Under the pieces are notes generated by a model. It was not told the DNA's origin, searched no databases, and saw only the letters and a list, made by a program, of their open reading frames with translations. Positions 14,349 to 22,567 of a stretch of 23,101 nucleotides of DNA are shown here, piece after piece. Origin of the DNA: a virus; IMG/VR virus record IMGVR_UViG_3300023198_001440, positions 1 to 23,101 of that record. One strand, 5' to 3'. The position numbers and the translations under genes are program-made. The stretch's first letter is position 1. Each line of letters opens with the position of its first letter.

Positions 14349-15853
14349 GGCTGCAATACTCTTTCGAAAATAGAAGCTGCACTAGGAGCTCCTAATGCGT
14401 CTAATAAATCATAAACAAATAAAGGAGTTGCCTCGTCTTTGTCATAGATTGTTAAAGTCTTGGCTGTCGAGTCTATCTTCATCCTATTACCTAAAATTGC
14501 AAATATTGCATTTAGAGTGGAAGAAGAGATTAATTCATTATGGACGACAGAACTCCCGGTTGAATTATCGGTTAATTTCCCTAAACCTCTAAGAGTGGTA
14601 TCTCCGTTAGTAACTGTGGATTCTATTATTATCTGCCCTGAACCTAGATCAATGCTTATTTCGTCTACTCCTGTTCTATTACTCAGTGCGAGCCCGCCAT
14701 GATAATCCCTAACTATTAACGCCTGCCCTGCTCCACCACAATTTATTGTAGGGGTAAAATTGCCACCAGCAATTCCAGATTCACAATTTCTAAAATGGGC
14801 CTGTACTCCTCCTCCTAATGTAATAATCCCCGACAGCACACAGCTATTTATGGTGCCGTTCACAAATGCCAAATCTCCTATGTTACACTCCAACAAGGTT
14901 GAATTACCATCTAGTGTCCCGATAATATCAGCATTCTTGAACTCGCAATCTAAAACAAGAGCTCCTGGATTTATTGTAAGTAAAGTCCTAGATATTCCAT
15001 CTCCCTCTATTAAAAGTCCGGAGAAATCATAAGTATCTATCACTGCATCCCCTCTTATGTGTAAAGCCCCCAGCCCTCTTTCTGAAGATATCGCTAAAGC
15101 ATCTGGCCAATTATCAACAGGGGTGTCTGGTGTCCCTATGGGAAAGGTTGTCCCTGACACCGCTTTCCCACTTATATTGGCTAAATCTACTGTGACTCTA
15201 TTTTGAAATGAAGAAAATTGAATCATTTCCAACTCCTGTAAGGTGGCTGAAGATGATGACGTTAGAAGAATTTGAGTCCCGAATGTAGGAAATATAGCAC
15301 TTGTAGTTGCCCCTAAATCATCTACTGCAACTAAATTACCGCCAGAGGCTGCGCACTGGTCAATGTTCCATATCTTATAAAAATCCCCTGACACCCAAGT
15401 ATTAAGAGTGCCATCGGCCATAGGCTCAAGAAGAGTTATCTGAAATTCTGAATCAATAGTAAGAACAGTCCCGACACTTCTGTCATTAAAATTTATTATT
15501 ACAGCACCTGGGAGTATGCCATTGGTAATGAACAGTCCTGCACTGTCTATAAGAGTAGTTCCAGTAGGGTCTGGGGTAGTTACAGTTCCACTTTCATCAG
15601 AGGCTGTTCTAGCATCGAACAAAAGCTTCCCGTCTAAAAGGGTTGAGGTTATACCAACTTGAGTCCCTCCACCCAAATCTTCTTTCCCCGCTGATGAAAC
15701 TAATTCAAGCTCATCCATACCATCAACAGATTGTTCTGCCACAACTGTGGTGTCGTGGAGGTCCTGCAATACCACTTCTGTTGAAGGTAAAGCCACCTTT
15801 ATCAAGCGTGGCGATAGCGAAAAAAGATATGTTAAGTCACCTCTTACTGCCAC
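14345..15853 (-). CDS. Beta-helical virion / tail-fibre-like protein
   Basis: This 502-aa protein has an N-terminal part 'FSLSPRLIKVALPSTEVVLQ' and 'DLHDTTVVAEQSVDGMDELE', then 'FPIGTPDTPVDNWPDALAIS' with 'RGLGALHIRGDAVI', and a long run of short beta strands (CEFKNADIIGTLDGNSTLLE, 'CNIGDLAFVNGTINSCVLSG', 'GGVQAHFRNCESGIAGG') resembling a right-handed beta-helix. The C-terminus 'NRMKIDSTAKTLTIYDKDEA' then 'TPLFVYDLLDALG' is a pattern I recall from similar phage virion proteins. It is probably part of the adsorption or baseplate apparatus. No catalytic site is visible. It lies in a series of beta-rich structural genes. Confidence 0.65.
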   Translation of the reverse strand: MAVRGDLTYLFSLSPRLIKVALPSTEVVLQDLHDTTVVAEQSVDGMDELELVSSAGKEDLGGGTQVGITSTLLDGKLLFDARTASDESGTVTTPDPTGTTLIDSAGLFITNGILPGAVIINFNDRSVGTVLTIDSEFQITLLEPMADGTLNTWVSGDFYKIWNIDQCAASGGNLVAVDDLGATTSAIFPTFGTQILLTSSSSATLQELEMIQFSSFQNRVTVDLANISGKAVSGTTFPIGTPDTPVDNWPDALAISSERGLGALHIRGDAVIDTYDFSGLLIEGDGISRTLLTINPGALVLDCEFKNADIIGTLDGNSTLLECNIGDLAFVNGTINSCVLSGIITLGGGVQAHFRNCESGIAGGNFTPTINCGGAGQALIVRDYHGGLALSNRTGVDEISIDLGSGQIIIESTVTNGDTTLRGLGKLTDNSTGSSVVHNELISSSTLNAIFAILGNRMKIDSTAKTLTIYDKDEATPLFVYDLLDALGAPSAASIFERVLQP

Positions 15854-15864
15854 AACTTTTCTCT

Positions 15865-16047
15865 TTAAATTTGGTTATCAGATTCTTTCTTTTTAGAGTC
15901 TATAAAATCAACAACCCCAGATGCTTTAAGTGCCTCAATTTGTTTTTTCTTCAAATCGACACTTACTTCACCATCTTCGGTGGTTAACTTAAATTTATCT
16001 ATGGCCACATCTTTGAAGCCCGGTTTCATTTTTACTATCAATTTCAT
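15865..16047 (-). CDS. Small Lys-rich protein, unknown function
   Basis: This 60-aa protein reads 'MKLIVKMKPGFKDVAIDKFK' then 'LTTEDGEVSVDLKKKQIEAL'. The first half is beta-like; the second is a helix ending in a charged tail (DFIDSKKKESDNQI). Family unknown. It lies 5 nt after the stop of the 1016-aa protein and 11 nt before the 502-aa protein, so it belongs to the fibre operon. It could be an assembly factor for one of the neighbours; position is the only support. Confidence 0.5.
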   Translation of the reverse strand: MKLIVKMKPGFKDVAIDKFKLTTEDGEVSVDLKKKQIEALKASGVVDFIDSKKKESDNQI

Positions 16048-16052
16048 ATCTA

Positions 16053-19000
16053 TTATGGTAAGTCAACAATATTATCAACATTACGTACCACAGCAAATGT
16101 ACCACCAGTAGCGGTAAATGTCAAAGCGGAACGGAATGTCGTATATCCTTTAAGTCGAGCAATTCCAAATAATGGAATATCCGCTACATACTGCATCGTA
16201 TTACTTAAAGTTGCCCCTGCTGCTACATCAGCAACAAATACAACGTGAGCATTATCAGCTGCAGTTAAGTCAACAGCTCCTGTAACTGTTCCGACAGTTC
16301 CCGACGCTAAAGTAAACACATTGGTTGTCCTATTTACAGCGCTATATTCGAATTCGAGATAGTTACCAGTGTCGTTAGGATCAAGAATCCTCAACCAACC
16401 CGCGTCTGGCACATCACTAGGGAGCGGGGAAACTGTTCTTGTCCCTGCTGCTAATAAAATAGTAGTGTCTGCAGATTGATTATTCCCAGCTCCAACTGTT
16501 CCTATAGTAAATTCATTACGTAATATGGTCTCAAGGCCAGCCCCTGTTGATCGGTAAATACTTACACGATAATTAGCAAGTAAATTACTTGCAACGAGTG
16601 ACTGCAAGTTAGGTGGTATAATAACCACACCAGCGGCAGTTTGAGATACTACATTCTGTAAATCGGCTGCTATCAAGGTATCTTTGTCGAAGAACCATCC
16701 TCGTGCAGCATTATATACAGCACCTGGTTTCTGTCCTACTGGATCTCCCGTAGAACGTAAAGGATTATAAGTTAATATTGCTCGATAAATATTTCCTGGG
16801 AAGGTGATGGAATTATCTCCTGCTTCAAAGAAAGTATATCCCCCAGCCTCTTTGCGAGAAATATATTTACTCCACTCATAAGTTGCACCTGCTGATCTAG
16901 GATTAGCATTGGTAATGTCTCCTGACATTGTGCCGTTGTAATTCAAATCACCAGATCCTTCGCCTACATCCTTAGGCGCAGTAGCAAATGCTGCTGTGCC
17001 AGTTGGTGTATTCGTAGCGGCAGATATACCTCCAGTTAATAAATTAGTTCCAGTAAATGTTCCTGAAGTTTCTTCAATATAAATAGTACCAGCATCATCT
17101 TCAATTACAAATCCCGTAGCACCTGACACTGATTGGGTAACTACTTCCCCGTGAACAAATGTTCCAGTAGTAGACCCTCCTGTAAATCGCCTAGTGACGA
17201 TCATATACTTTATATCAGCAGAATAACCTGCGACAAGATTAGAGCCAGCCCCACCAGTTACACTTTTAGCAGAAGTGTCTCCTACGATAGTTTCTGTTGT
17301 GAAAGTAGCTGTAGATTTTAATACATAATCCACATTACCAGTAGCCCCTGTATCTGAGGCTATAACGATCCCTCTTGCTCCTGATGTTGCTCCAACAATA
17401 ACTTCACCAATTGTAAATGCTCCAGCACCACCTGCACTAAAGGCAGCCCTTAATTGACCTGTTGGATTCGATGCATCTGAGAATATGGCAAGAGAAACTG
17501 AAGCCACGCCACCAACTTGATTGTTGGGTGCATAATCATAAGTATAAGGATAAGGTCTTGCATTAATAACGACATTCCCTCCGTCTACTAGCTGGCCCAA
17601 AGCCGGTACAGTGCTATTGATTACAGTTACATCTGTATTTGTTTTAGTCTTTATTCCTACATTAATATTCCCCTCCACCCAAAACTGAGGTAGGACGAGT
17701 TTACTTTGAACAATATAAACATCAGGTTGTGGAGTTGGATTCGATGCATCATAGAAATACCCATGGTTCCCAATAGTAGGAGCTGCAATGTCTGTTTGAT
17801 AATTTGTAAAAATATTATCACCTGTTTCATCCTGGAATGACCCCGACTCAACAAATCGAAGAGAAAGATCTGGAACTAACCAGCCGTTCAAACTCTGATA
17901 AACCTGGTCCTTTACGTTAGCACCTAGAGGAACGAGATCATCCATTTGTGCTGCATCATCAAAAGTTTCAGCTGAGTAAGAATAAAGAGCATTCCATGAT
18001 CGAACAACATTTAAAGAGCCTGATGGATAGATCCCCCCTTGTGAGGCATCAGCATCATCTCTAGAGCGTTGCTCATTGATAACTCCATTTGGTATATTGA
18101 TAGCAGCTACCGTTGCAAGGATAGCTGTAGTACTTTCAGCTTGTGCAATTTTTGTAACAGTTACTAAGTTACCTCCTCGTCTAACAAGATTTATATCCTC
18201 AGTAATAGTTACTGCACCTGTCTTTCCTGCTGTAATTAATTTACCTGTACTATCCCCATCGTCAATCACAGCTAACACTCTCGCTTGGATTGCAGAGGTA
18301 CCTCCTTGGATTAAGTCCCCAACCTGAAATACCTGACCAGCTACCTGAGTATCGTAAAAAATTACATCCTCAATGTCAATATTATTATTATTGGTCCAAG
18401 CACCTCCCGATGTGTTAGAGTCCACTATGCGGATTGACCCATTAGCAGTTACTCCAGCAACTTGCTGGGCAAAGCCTATAGCCCCTGATGTTGCGTCAGA
18501 TATTTTAGCATCTTCTGGAATAGATATCGTCCCGGCATCGTAATGAATGATTACTGAATTATTTGTATTAACCGTTCCAGGGATGAGCAACTGGCCGGCG
18601 GTTTGTGTCGTAGTTAATGCTGCATCATTATCAATCCCAACCCCATCTGCAAGAGCTACACCTGTGGCTCCACCTGTGACATCTAATGAGGAGTTGTTGG
18701 TAAAGGCAGTAAATGTATTGCCATAAGCAGTTCCTGCCCCAGCGACTCCACCAATATTGTATTCAATAAAATCAACAATCATGGTCCCTGTTACAGCATC
18801 GGTTATAGTATCTCCAACTTTAAATCCGCCTTGTGCCGTAACTCCATCAAAATTTAACTCACTGAGCACTTCAAAAGTCTCATTGTCTTGAAATAAGCCC
18901 AGAACATTTGTTAATGTCATAGTTCCTGAAGCAGTAGCCCCTGTCACCGATAGCACCTTGGCAATAGCCCCAGATGTGTTTCCTTTTATAAACTCCCCAG

Positions 19001-19103
19001 CTACTACTTGGCGACCTGCGCCTGTGTCGTATGCTAATGTCCCATCTATATGGGAAAGTATCTTATTTGGGTAATCAAATAACCAGTCATCTGAAATAGG
19101 CAT
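16053..19103 (-). CDS. Very large modular virion protein (fibre/baseplate type) with repeated GxTSGA modules
   Basis: This 1016-aa protein starts 'MPISDDWLFDYPNKILSHID'. It has repeated modules built on 'GxxIxGxTSGAxAxV...TGxlxL...GxFxxxExixG': near residue 37 (EFIKGNTSGAIAKVLSVTG), 265 (GDLIQGGTSAIQARVLAV), 567 (GEVIVGATSGARGIVIAS) and 651 (GEVVTQSVSGATGFVIED). Later parts include 'GYTFFEAGDNSITFPGNIYR' and 'GWFFDKDTLIAADLQNVVSQ'; it ends 'VVRNVDNIVDLP'. The composition is Gly/Thr/Ala/Val-rich with very few Cys and no membrane segment. These features suit an elongated surface structure such as a tail fibre or baseplate wedge component. A weak promoter-like box lies 47 nt upstream. The specific role is unknown. 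Confidence 0.65.
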   Translation of the reverse strand: MPISDDWLFDYPNKILSHIDGTLAYDTGAGRQVVAGEFIKGNTSGAIAKVLSVTGATASGTMTLTNVLGLFQDNETFEVLSELNFDGVTAQGGFKVGDTITDAVTGTMIVDFIEYNIGGVAGAGTAYGNTFTAFTNNSSLDVTGGATGVALADGVGIDNDAALTTTQTAGQLLIPGTVNTNNSVIIHYDAGTISIPEDAKISDATSGAIGFAQQVAGVTANGSIRIVDSNTSGGAWTNNNNIDIEDVIFYDTQVAGQVFQVGDLIQGGTSAIQARVLAVIDDGDSTGKLITAGKTGAVTITEDINLVRRGGNLVTVTKIAQAESTTAILATVAAINIPNGVINEQRSRDDADASQGGIYPSGSLNVVRSWNALYSYSAETFDDAAQMDDLVPLGANVKDQVYQSLNGWLVPDLSLRFVESGSFQDETGDNIFTNYQTDIAAPTIGNHGYFYDASNPTPQPDVYIVQSKLVLPQFWVEGNINVGIKTKTNTDVTVINSTVPALGQLVDGGNVVINARPYPYTYDYAPNNQVGGVASVSLAIFSDASNPTGQLRAAFSAGGAGAFTIGEVIVGATSGARGIVIASDTGATGNVDYVLKSTATFTTETIVGDTSAKSVTGGAGSNLVAGYSADIKYMIVTRRFTGGSTTGTFVHGEVVTQSVSGATGFVIEDDAGTIYIEETSGTFTGTNLLTGGISAATNTPTGTAAFATAPKDVGEGSGDLNYNGTMSGDITNANPRSAGATYEWSKYISRKEAGGYTFFEAGDNSITFPGNIYRAILTYNPLRSTGDPVGQKPGAVYNAARGWFFDKDTLIAADLQNVVSQTAAGVVIIPPNLQSLVASNLLANYRVSIYRSTGAGLETILRNEFTIGTVGAGNNQSADTTILLAAGTRTVSPLPSDVPDAGWLRILDPNDTGNYLEFEYSAVNRTTNVFTLASGTVGTVTGAVDLTAADNAHVVFVADVAAGATLSNTMQYVADIPLFGIARLKGYTTFRSALTFTATGGTFAVVRNVDNIVDLP

Positions 19104-19149
19104 GATGTATTCTTATTTTAAATTATAATCTTCCTTGCAATCTTTGTCG

Positions 19150-19157
19150 TAAAGTTA
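19150..19157 (-). promoter_or_regulatory. Possible promoter (TAACTTTA) for the 1016-aa protein gene
   Basis: TAACTTTA fits TAnnTTTA and lies 47 nt before the ATG at 19103 in a 65-nt gap. It lacks the preceding TTTTTCG of the stronger examples, so it is tentative. Confidence 0.3.
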
Positions 19158-19168
19158 CCATTTATTTT

Positions 19169-19360
19169 TTAATTTTCGCTGGGCCGCCTTAAATCTTCTC
19201 TATCTTTCTTATCCTGAGGCATTGCAATCAACCTTCCATTTCTAAAGTATATGGGGTTCCCTGTTTGATCATTTATCTTCATTGTGACACCACAATTGCC
19301 ACAAAAGCCTTTGATAATCTCTCCTGTGGGACAATATGGGCACTCTCTTCCTTGACTCAT
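19169..19360 (-). CDS. Zinc-ribbon microprotein
   Basis: This 63-aa protein has C7-x2-C10 and C20-x2-C23 in 'MSQGRECPYCPTGEIIKGFC' followed by 'GNCGVTMK', a classic zinc-ribbon knuckle pair. The remainder is polar with a charged C-terminus (PQDKKDREDLRRPSEN). Its ATG shares one base with the preceding gene's stop, so it is translationally coupled to the 681-aa fibre-like protein. Zinc ribbons bind metal and often contact protein or nucleic acid. Its presence between two giant virion genes is odd; it could help fold or assemble them, or be a regulator carried in the operon. Confidence 0.65.
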   Translation of the reverse strand: MSQGRECPYCPTGEIIKGFCGNCGVTMKINDQTGNPIYFRNGRLIAMPQDKKDREDLRRPSEN

Positions 19361-21405
19361 TATGGTAGATTTACTCTCGTATCAGTATCCATGGTAAATG
19401 GCACATTTAATCCATTAACATCTATGGTTGTAAATGCGGGGGGTGCTTTATACCCTTTAAGTCGGGGTATAACCTTAACATCTGTATCAACAGTGTAGGC
19501 ATAGGTATCTGTAAATACCCCAGAAGCATTTGTAAGTCCCGTTGATACTAAGGTCTTGGCTGGGTCTAGCTCAATCCTTACTCTTACACCAACAGCAGCT
19601 GACCCATCTAACCTTTTACAGGTCACATTCAGTGTTTTTGTGTTAACAACAGTAACAGTAGTCCCCGCATCAACTTTTGATATAGTAGGAGTGCCTCCGC
19701 CCTCCAATACATTTATTACCACGGTAGCCGCAGCGGGGAAATCTACCCGAACATCATTTGTATTTCCTGAAAATTGAATATTACGGAAATTATAAGTTGT
19801 AGTTCCTGTGCTCGTTCCTTTTAATAAAATACCATTAGTACAATTAAGGATTGTTATATCTCTAACTGTATCTGCAGTAGGATCGGCAGAGCCAAGGTCT
19901 AAAGCAGCATGCTTAGCATTAGATGTAGAATTTGAAATTACTGCTTTTCTTAGTATGGCTCCACTTCGCACCCTAATAGCTCCCATTGAGGTATAATTAG
20001 AACCAATAGACTCAAGATTAGCTGTTCCAAATTCAACATCACCACTCATGTTACAGTTAGCTAAGCTACCGACTGGATTGACAGTATATGTAGTGGTAAC
20101 TTTAAACCTAACGTAATAAAAATTTCTATCTGTGTCTACTGTTAATTTAGCCCAATCGTCAGGCATGGCGAACCTAACTTTATAAGTACCTGGGGTTGCT
20201 TTAAAGCTATTAGTTCCATCAGTGACATCAGTACAAGCAACCCAAGCAGATCCATTATAGTATTCCCAAACTCCTGTTCCAACTGTTCCTGCTGTACTAA
20301 TTACTATATTTAATTCATTAAATTTCTCTTCATGACCATATATACTTCCAGATGTATTTGCAGATTCAATGTTAGGCATAAATAAAACATCAGCTGTTCC
20401 GGGATCTCCAGCATCAACTGTATCATCTGTATATGTAGTATTAAACCAAATAGCAAAATAACGTAAATTATCTTGTCTTGATATTGTTGGGCCAATGAAA
20501 TTACAGCCATAGAATCCTGTATCAATTAAAGCATCAACGGCCTCAATGTGGAAGGGGATAAGTCCTCCTGATAGAAAGGAGTTTCCTCCTGCACCAGAGG
20601 CGGTAATACCTGTGCCTATCTTAGTGCCAAAGTCAGCACTATTAACACCGCCAGAGCTACCTACAAACTCTAATTTATGGAAAGTTGATGAAAGTTCCTG
20701 ATCTTCAAAGTTCCATATTTTGTTAGAATCAGCAAAGTCAGAAGCGGTGGCAGCTGCCGTAGCTCCAAATCTAAACCTCCCTAACGCATAGTAAATACCA
20801 TTTACATCTTTAAATACACCCCTTCCATCTGTGGCATCATTTGCTGCGATAGCAGCAGAATCCCCGGCAGTTCCTAATATATGCAACTCTCTACCTCTAA
20901 TGATTTGGTCATTAAAAAATAGGGAGTTAATACCATTCGGAACGATGGTAATGTTATTGATGTGACCAAACGAGCGCACACTGTTTAAGGCAAGCGTACC
21001 AGAGGTAACATCAGCTGCCTTTCGTGGGTCTACACAGAAAGCATTCCACATACCTTTAACTGATCCAAGAGCCTTATCATTTCCTCCTACATAATATTCA
21101 CGATAATTAGCTGTGCCTGAAGTAGAGCCCAGGCGTATTCTATGGCCACCATTAACAAATGTATTTACCTCATTTGTACCAACAGCCAGCCACATGAGAA
21201 TATGTTGATCCTCCACATTAACAGCAACAGCCAGAGTGTGCATTATCCCCTTCAGCCCTGTACCGTTTGGATCAGAGTTAATGGAGTTAGTACCTTGCGC
21301 TTTAAGGGTTATAACGCTGGTACCCTGCCCACCTACTGCTGTCCATAAAGTTGCTGATTCAGCACTATTTATAACTGTCCAATCGGGTGTTACTGTGATT
21401 GCCAT
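19360..21405 (-). CDS. Large tail-fibre-like protein with C-terminal Ig-type domain
   Basis: This 681-aa protein begins 'MAITVTPDWTVINSAESATL'. The first half is rich in Gly/Asn strands with beta-helix-like texture ('FHKLEFVGSSGGVNSADFGT', 'LIPFHIEAVDALIDTGFYGC', 'LRYFAIWFNTTYTDDT'). Residues about 375-445 form a beta-sandwich-like module ('GVWEYYNGSAWVACTDVTDG', 'KVRFAMPDDWAK', 'NFYYVRFKVTTTY'). The C-terminal 90 residues resemble a carboxypeptidase-regulatory or Ig-like domain ('LNVTCKRLDGSAAVGVRVRI', 'GLTNASGVFTDTYAYTVDTD'), ending 'DTDTRVNLP'. These features suggest receptor-binding or baseplate structure. It is in an operon with small genes on both sides. No enzyme motif was seen. Confidence 0.65.
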   Translation of the reverse strand: MAITVTPDWTVINSAESATLWTAVGGQGTSVITLKAQGTNSINSDPNGTGLKGIMHTLAVAVNVEDQHILMWLAVGTNEVNTFVNGGHRIRLGSTSGTANYREYYVGGNDKALGSVKGMWNAFCVDPRKAADVTSGTLALNSVRSFGHINNITIVPNGINSLFFNDQIIRGRELHILGTAGDSAAIAANDATDGRGVFKDVNGIYYALGRFRFGATAAATASDFADSNKIWNFEDQELSSTFHKLEFVGSSGGVNSADFGTKIGTGITASGAGGNSFLSGGLIPFHIEAVDALIDTGFYGCNFIGPTISRQDNLRYFAIWFNTTYTDDTVDAGDPGTADVLFMPNIESANTSGSIYGHEEKFNELNIVISTAGTVGTGVWEYYNGSAWVACTDVTDGTNSFKATPGTYKVRFAMPDDWAKLTVDTDRNFYYVRFKVTTTYTVNPVGSLANCNMSGDVEFGTANLESIGSNYTSMGAIRVRSGAILRKAVISNSTSNAKHAALDLGSADPTADTVRDITILNCTNGILLKGTSTGTTTYNFRNIQFSGNTNDVRVDFPAAATVVINVLEGGGTPTISKVDAGTTVTVVNTKTLNVTCKRLDGSAAVGVRVRIELDPAKTLVSTGLTNASGVFTDTYAYTVDTDVKVIPRLKGYKAPPAFTTIDVNGLNVPFTMDTDTRVNLP

Positions 21406-21410
21406 AGTAT

Positions 21411-21614
21411 TTAGTCAATCGATTCATCAATCCATGATTTAGCTAAGTCTATATCTTCGATTTCCTCCTCTATAAGAGACCCAAGTTTTTTGATACGATA
21501 AGTTTCGACTTTAACCCGTCTCCTCTCTCTATCAGCCTCGAATTTTATTAGCTTTTCAATATCAAAGCCTTTGTAATTCTCAACAAAGGTGACATTCTCA
21601 CCATGTATCACCAT
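21411..21614 (-). CDS. Small charged helical protein, unknown function
   Basis: This 67-aa protein reads 'MVIHGENVTFVENYKGFDIE' followed by a strongly charged middle (KFEADRERRRVKVETYRIKK) and an acidic end (EEEIEDIDLAKSWIDESID). Family unknown. It lies 5 nt before the 681-aa gene and 19 nt after the upstream structural gene, so it is in the fibre operon. A small chaperone or minor structural part is possible, but nothing specific is visible. Confidence 0.55.
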   Translation of the reverse strand: MVIHGENVTFVENYKGFDIEKLIKFEADRERRRVKVETYRIKKLGSLIEEEIEDIDLAKSWIDESID

Positions 21615-21633
21615 ATTACTTAAAATTATCCTG

Positions 21634-22173
21634 TTATACTAAAACTGTTATGGCTGAGCCATCATTCCCGGTTCGGGATAAACTTAATGTGTTTGCGGTT
21701 GCATAAGCAGACAGGTCTGTTTCATGCTTTACCTCTCTTTTCAATACTGCAAAGCTCCCTTCTAAAGCAACATCGTCAATAAAGCTACCGCTAGATGCTG
21801 TAATTTGCATAACTGTAACATTCCCGCCAGCTGCAATTCCTGAAGTAGTCAGTTCCACTGCTGGGACTGCTGCAACAGCTCCTGAGGGAGTTCCATCAAG
21901 GTTTGTTGTTGCATTAGCTATAACTATTGTCGCTGTTCTACCATCAGCTCCTTTAAAAAGAAGATTAGCTGCAGAAGGGTTTGTTACTACGAACCCGGAG
22001 TCTTGAAGAATAGCTGCTGCATGTAATGCAACAAAATTAGCTGCAGTAGTTGCTAGTGTGGTATCGAAAGTTGCAAGATATGCAGTTCCATCTATCGATA
22101 CGTTAGCTGTTCCACTAGTGCCTGTTAGGGCAATGTTTAATTGTTGAGGAGTGAATAACTTGTAAATATTCAT
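21634..22173 (-). CDS. Beta-rich virion structural protein
   Basis: This 179-aa protein begins 'MNIYKLFTPQQLNIALTGTS' and continues 'GTANVSIDGTAYLATFDTTL' then 'ATTAANFVALHAAAILQDSG'. This alternation of 'G.a.v.idG..y...f' strands with an 'a.nFv..ha..l...Gf.vt' helix and 'LLFKGADGRTATIVIANATT' is a domain I associate with phage structural proteins of unknown precise role. The C-terminal part (YATANTLSLSRTGNDGSAIT) is beta-rich. It is the first gene of the fibre-region transcript, preceded by a strong promoter-like box, so it may be abundant. Confidence 0.6.
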   Translation of the reverse strand: MNIYKLFTPQQLNIALTGTSGTANVSIDGTAYLATFDTTLATTAANFVALHAAAILQDSGFVVTNPSAANLLFKGADGRTATIVIANATTNLDGTPSGAVAAVPAVELTTSGIAAGGNVTVMQITASSGSFIDDVALEGSFAVLKREVKHETDLSAYATANTLSLSRTGNDGSAITVLV

Positions 22174-22206
22174 GTGTCTAGACTTTAATTATTTTGAATT
22201 TCAGGT

Positions 22207-22221
22207 TAAAGATACGAAAAA
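22207..22221 (-). promoter_or_regulatory. Putative promoter (TTTTTCGTATCTTTA) for the fibre-region operon
   Basis: On the minus strand the sequence is CTTTTTCGTATCTTTAA, 34 nt before the ATG at 22173. It is the same string as the internal motif near 8150 and nearly the same as the sheath promoter. A TTGG sits about 10 nt upstream of the box, too close for a standard -33 element. Confidence 0.5.
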
Positions 22222-22255
22222 GACCAATGTTAACGCTACTTATGCAAAAAAAATA

Positions 22256-22366
22256 TTAGCGGGGGTTTCTCCACCCAAGCTGTTTCGCTGTTTTTCTTCT
22301 GTGGCAATTGGCGCAACGAATTTCACATTTTTCAATTTCTACCTTGCAACAATTACATATTTTCAT
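22256..22366 (-). pseudogene. HNH-endonuclease-like micro-ORF, probable remnant
   Basis: From the ATG at 22366, 36 codons read 'MKICNCCKVEIEKCEIRCAN' then 'CHRRKTAKQLGWRNPR'. The segment 'EIEKCEIRCANCHRRKTAKQ' is the characteristic C-terminal zinc-binding end of small HNH-type nucleases common in phages. The 'MKIC..C' start resembles their N-terminal Cys pair. The central region of about 100 residues, which holds the catalytic His and Asn, is absent, so the protein cannot be an intact nuclease. It looks like an in-frame deletion product. A TATATTTA box preceded by TTTTTTTG lies just upstream. The frame can be extended upstream to 22456, but that would run into the tRNA-Ser gene. Confidence 0.4.
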
Positions 22367-22370
22367 ATTA

Positions 22371-22385
22371 TAAATATACAAAAAA
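22371..22385 (-). promoter_or_regulatory. Possible promoter (TTTTTTTGTATATTTA) after the tRNA cluster
   Basis: A TAnnTTTA box lies only 4 nt before the HNH-like ATG and 13 nt after the tRNA-Ser(GCT) 3' end. The short distance would give a leaderless or nearly leaderless message. The T-run could alternatively mark the 3' end of the tRNA transcript. Confidence 0.3.
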
Positions 22386-22391
22386 ATCGAG

Positions 22392-22474
22392 CGGAGAGCA
22401 GAGGTACGACCCCCAATCCTTTCAGATCCATTCCCGTAGCAAGGGAAGAACACCACCTGGTGAAATTACTCTCC
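22392..22474 (-). tRNA. Divergent tRNA-Ser (GCT)
   Basis: The acceptor GGAGAGT pairs with GCTCTCC, with G as discriminator base (Ser-type). The anticodon arm TTCCC-TTGCTAC-GGGAA is perfect and gives anticodon GCT. A long variable region contains a short stem (ATC/GAT). The D-arm does not pair normally, and the T-loop (around GTCGTAC) lacks the usual TTCRA. No CCA is encoded. It may be a functional but derived tRNA or a decaying one. Confidence 0.6.
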
Positions 22475-22481
22475 GTATATG

Positions 22482-22562
22482 TGAGACAGGAGAGATTCGA
22501 ACTCCCATAGAATTAACGACGAATTTACAGTCCGCTGATTTCACCTGCTTACCATCTGCCCC
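22482..22562 (-). tRNA. tRNA-Tyr (GTA)
   Basis: The acceptor is GGGGCAG/CTGTCTC with several wobbles and discriminator A. The D-stem is TGGT/ATCA with GG in the loop. The anticodon arm is GCGGA-CTGTAAA-TTCGT (anticodon GTA), with a 12-nt variable region as expected for bacterial tRNA-Tyr. The T-arm is GGGAG-TTCGAAT-CTCTC. No encoded CCA. Confidence 0.85.
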
Positions 22563-22567
22563 ATATG

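Noticed and set aside
22230-22275. Possible terminator after the HNH-like remnant (GGGT/ACCC hairpin then T8)
   Set aside because: The stem is only 4 bp and is separated from the T-run by about 9 nt, too weak to call.
22172-22510. 112-codon plus-strand open frame
   Set aside because: It is antisense to the HNH-like remnant and two tRNAs and has no recognisable protein pattern.
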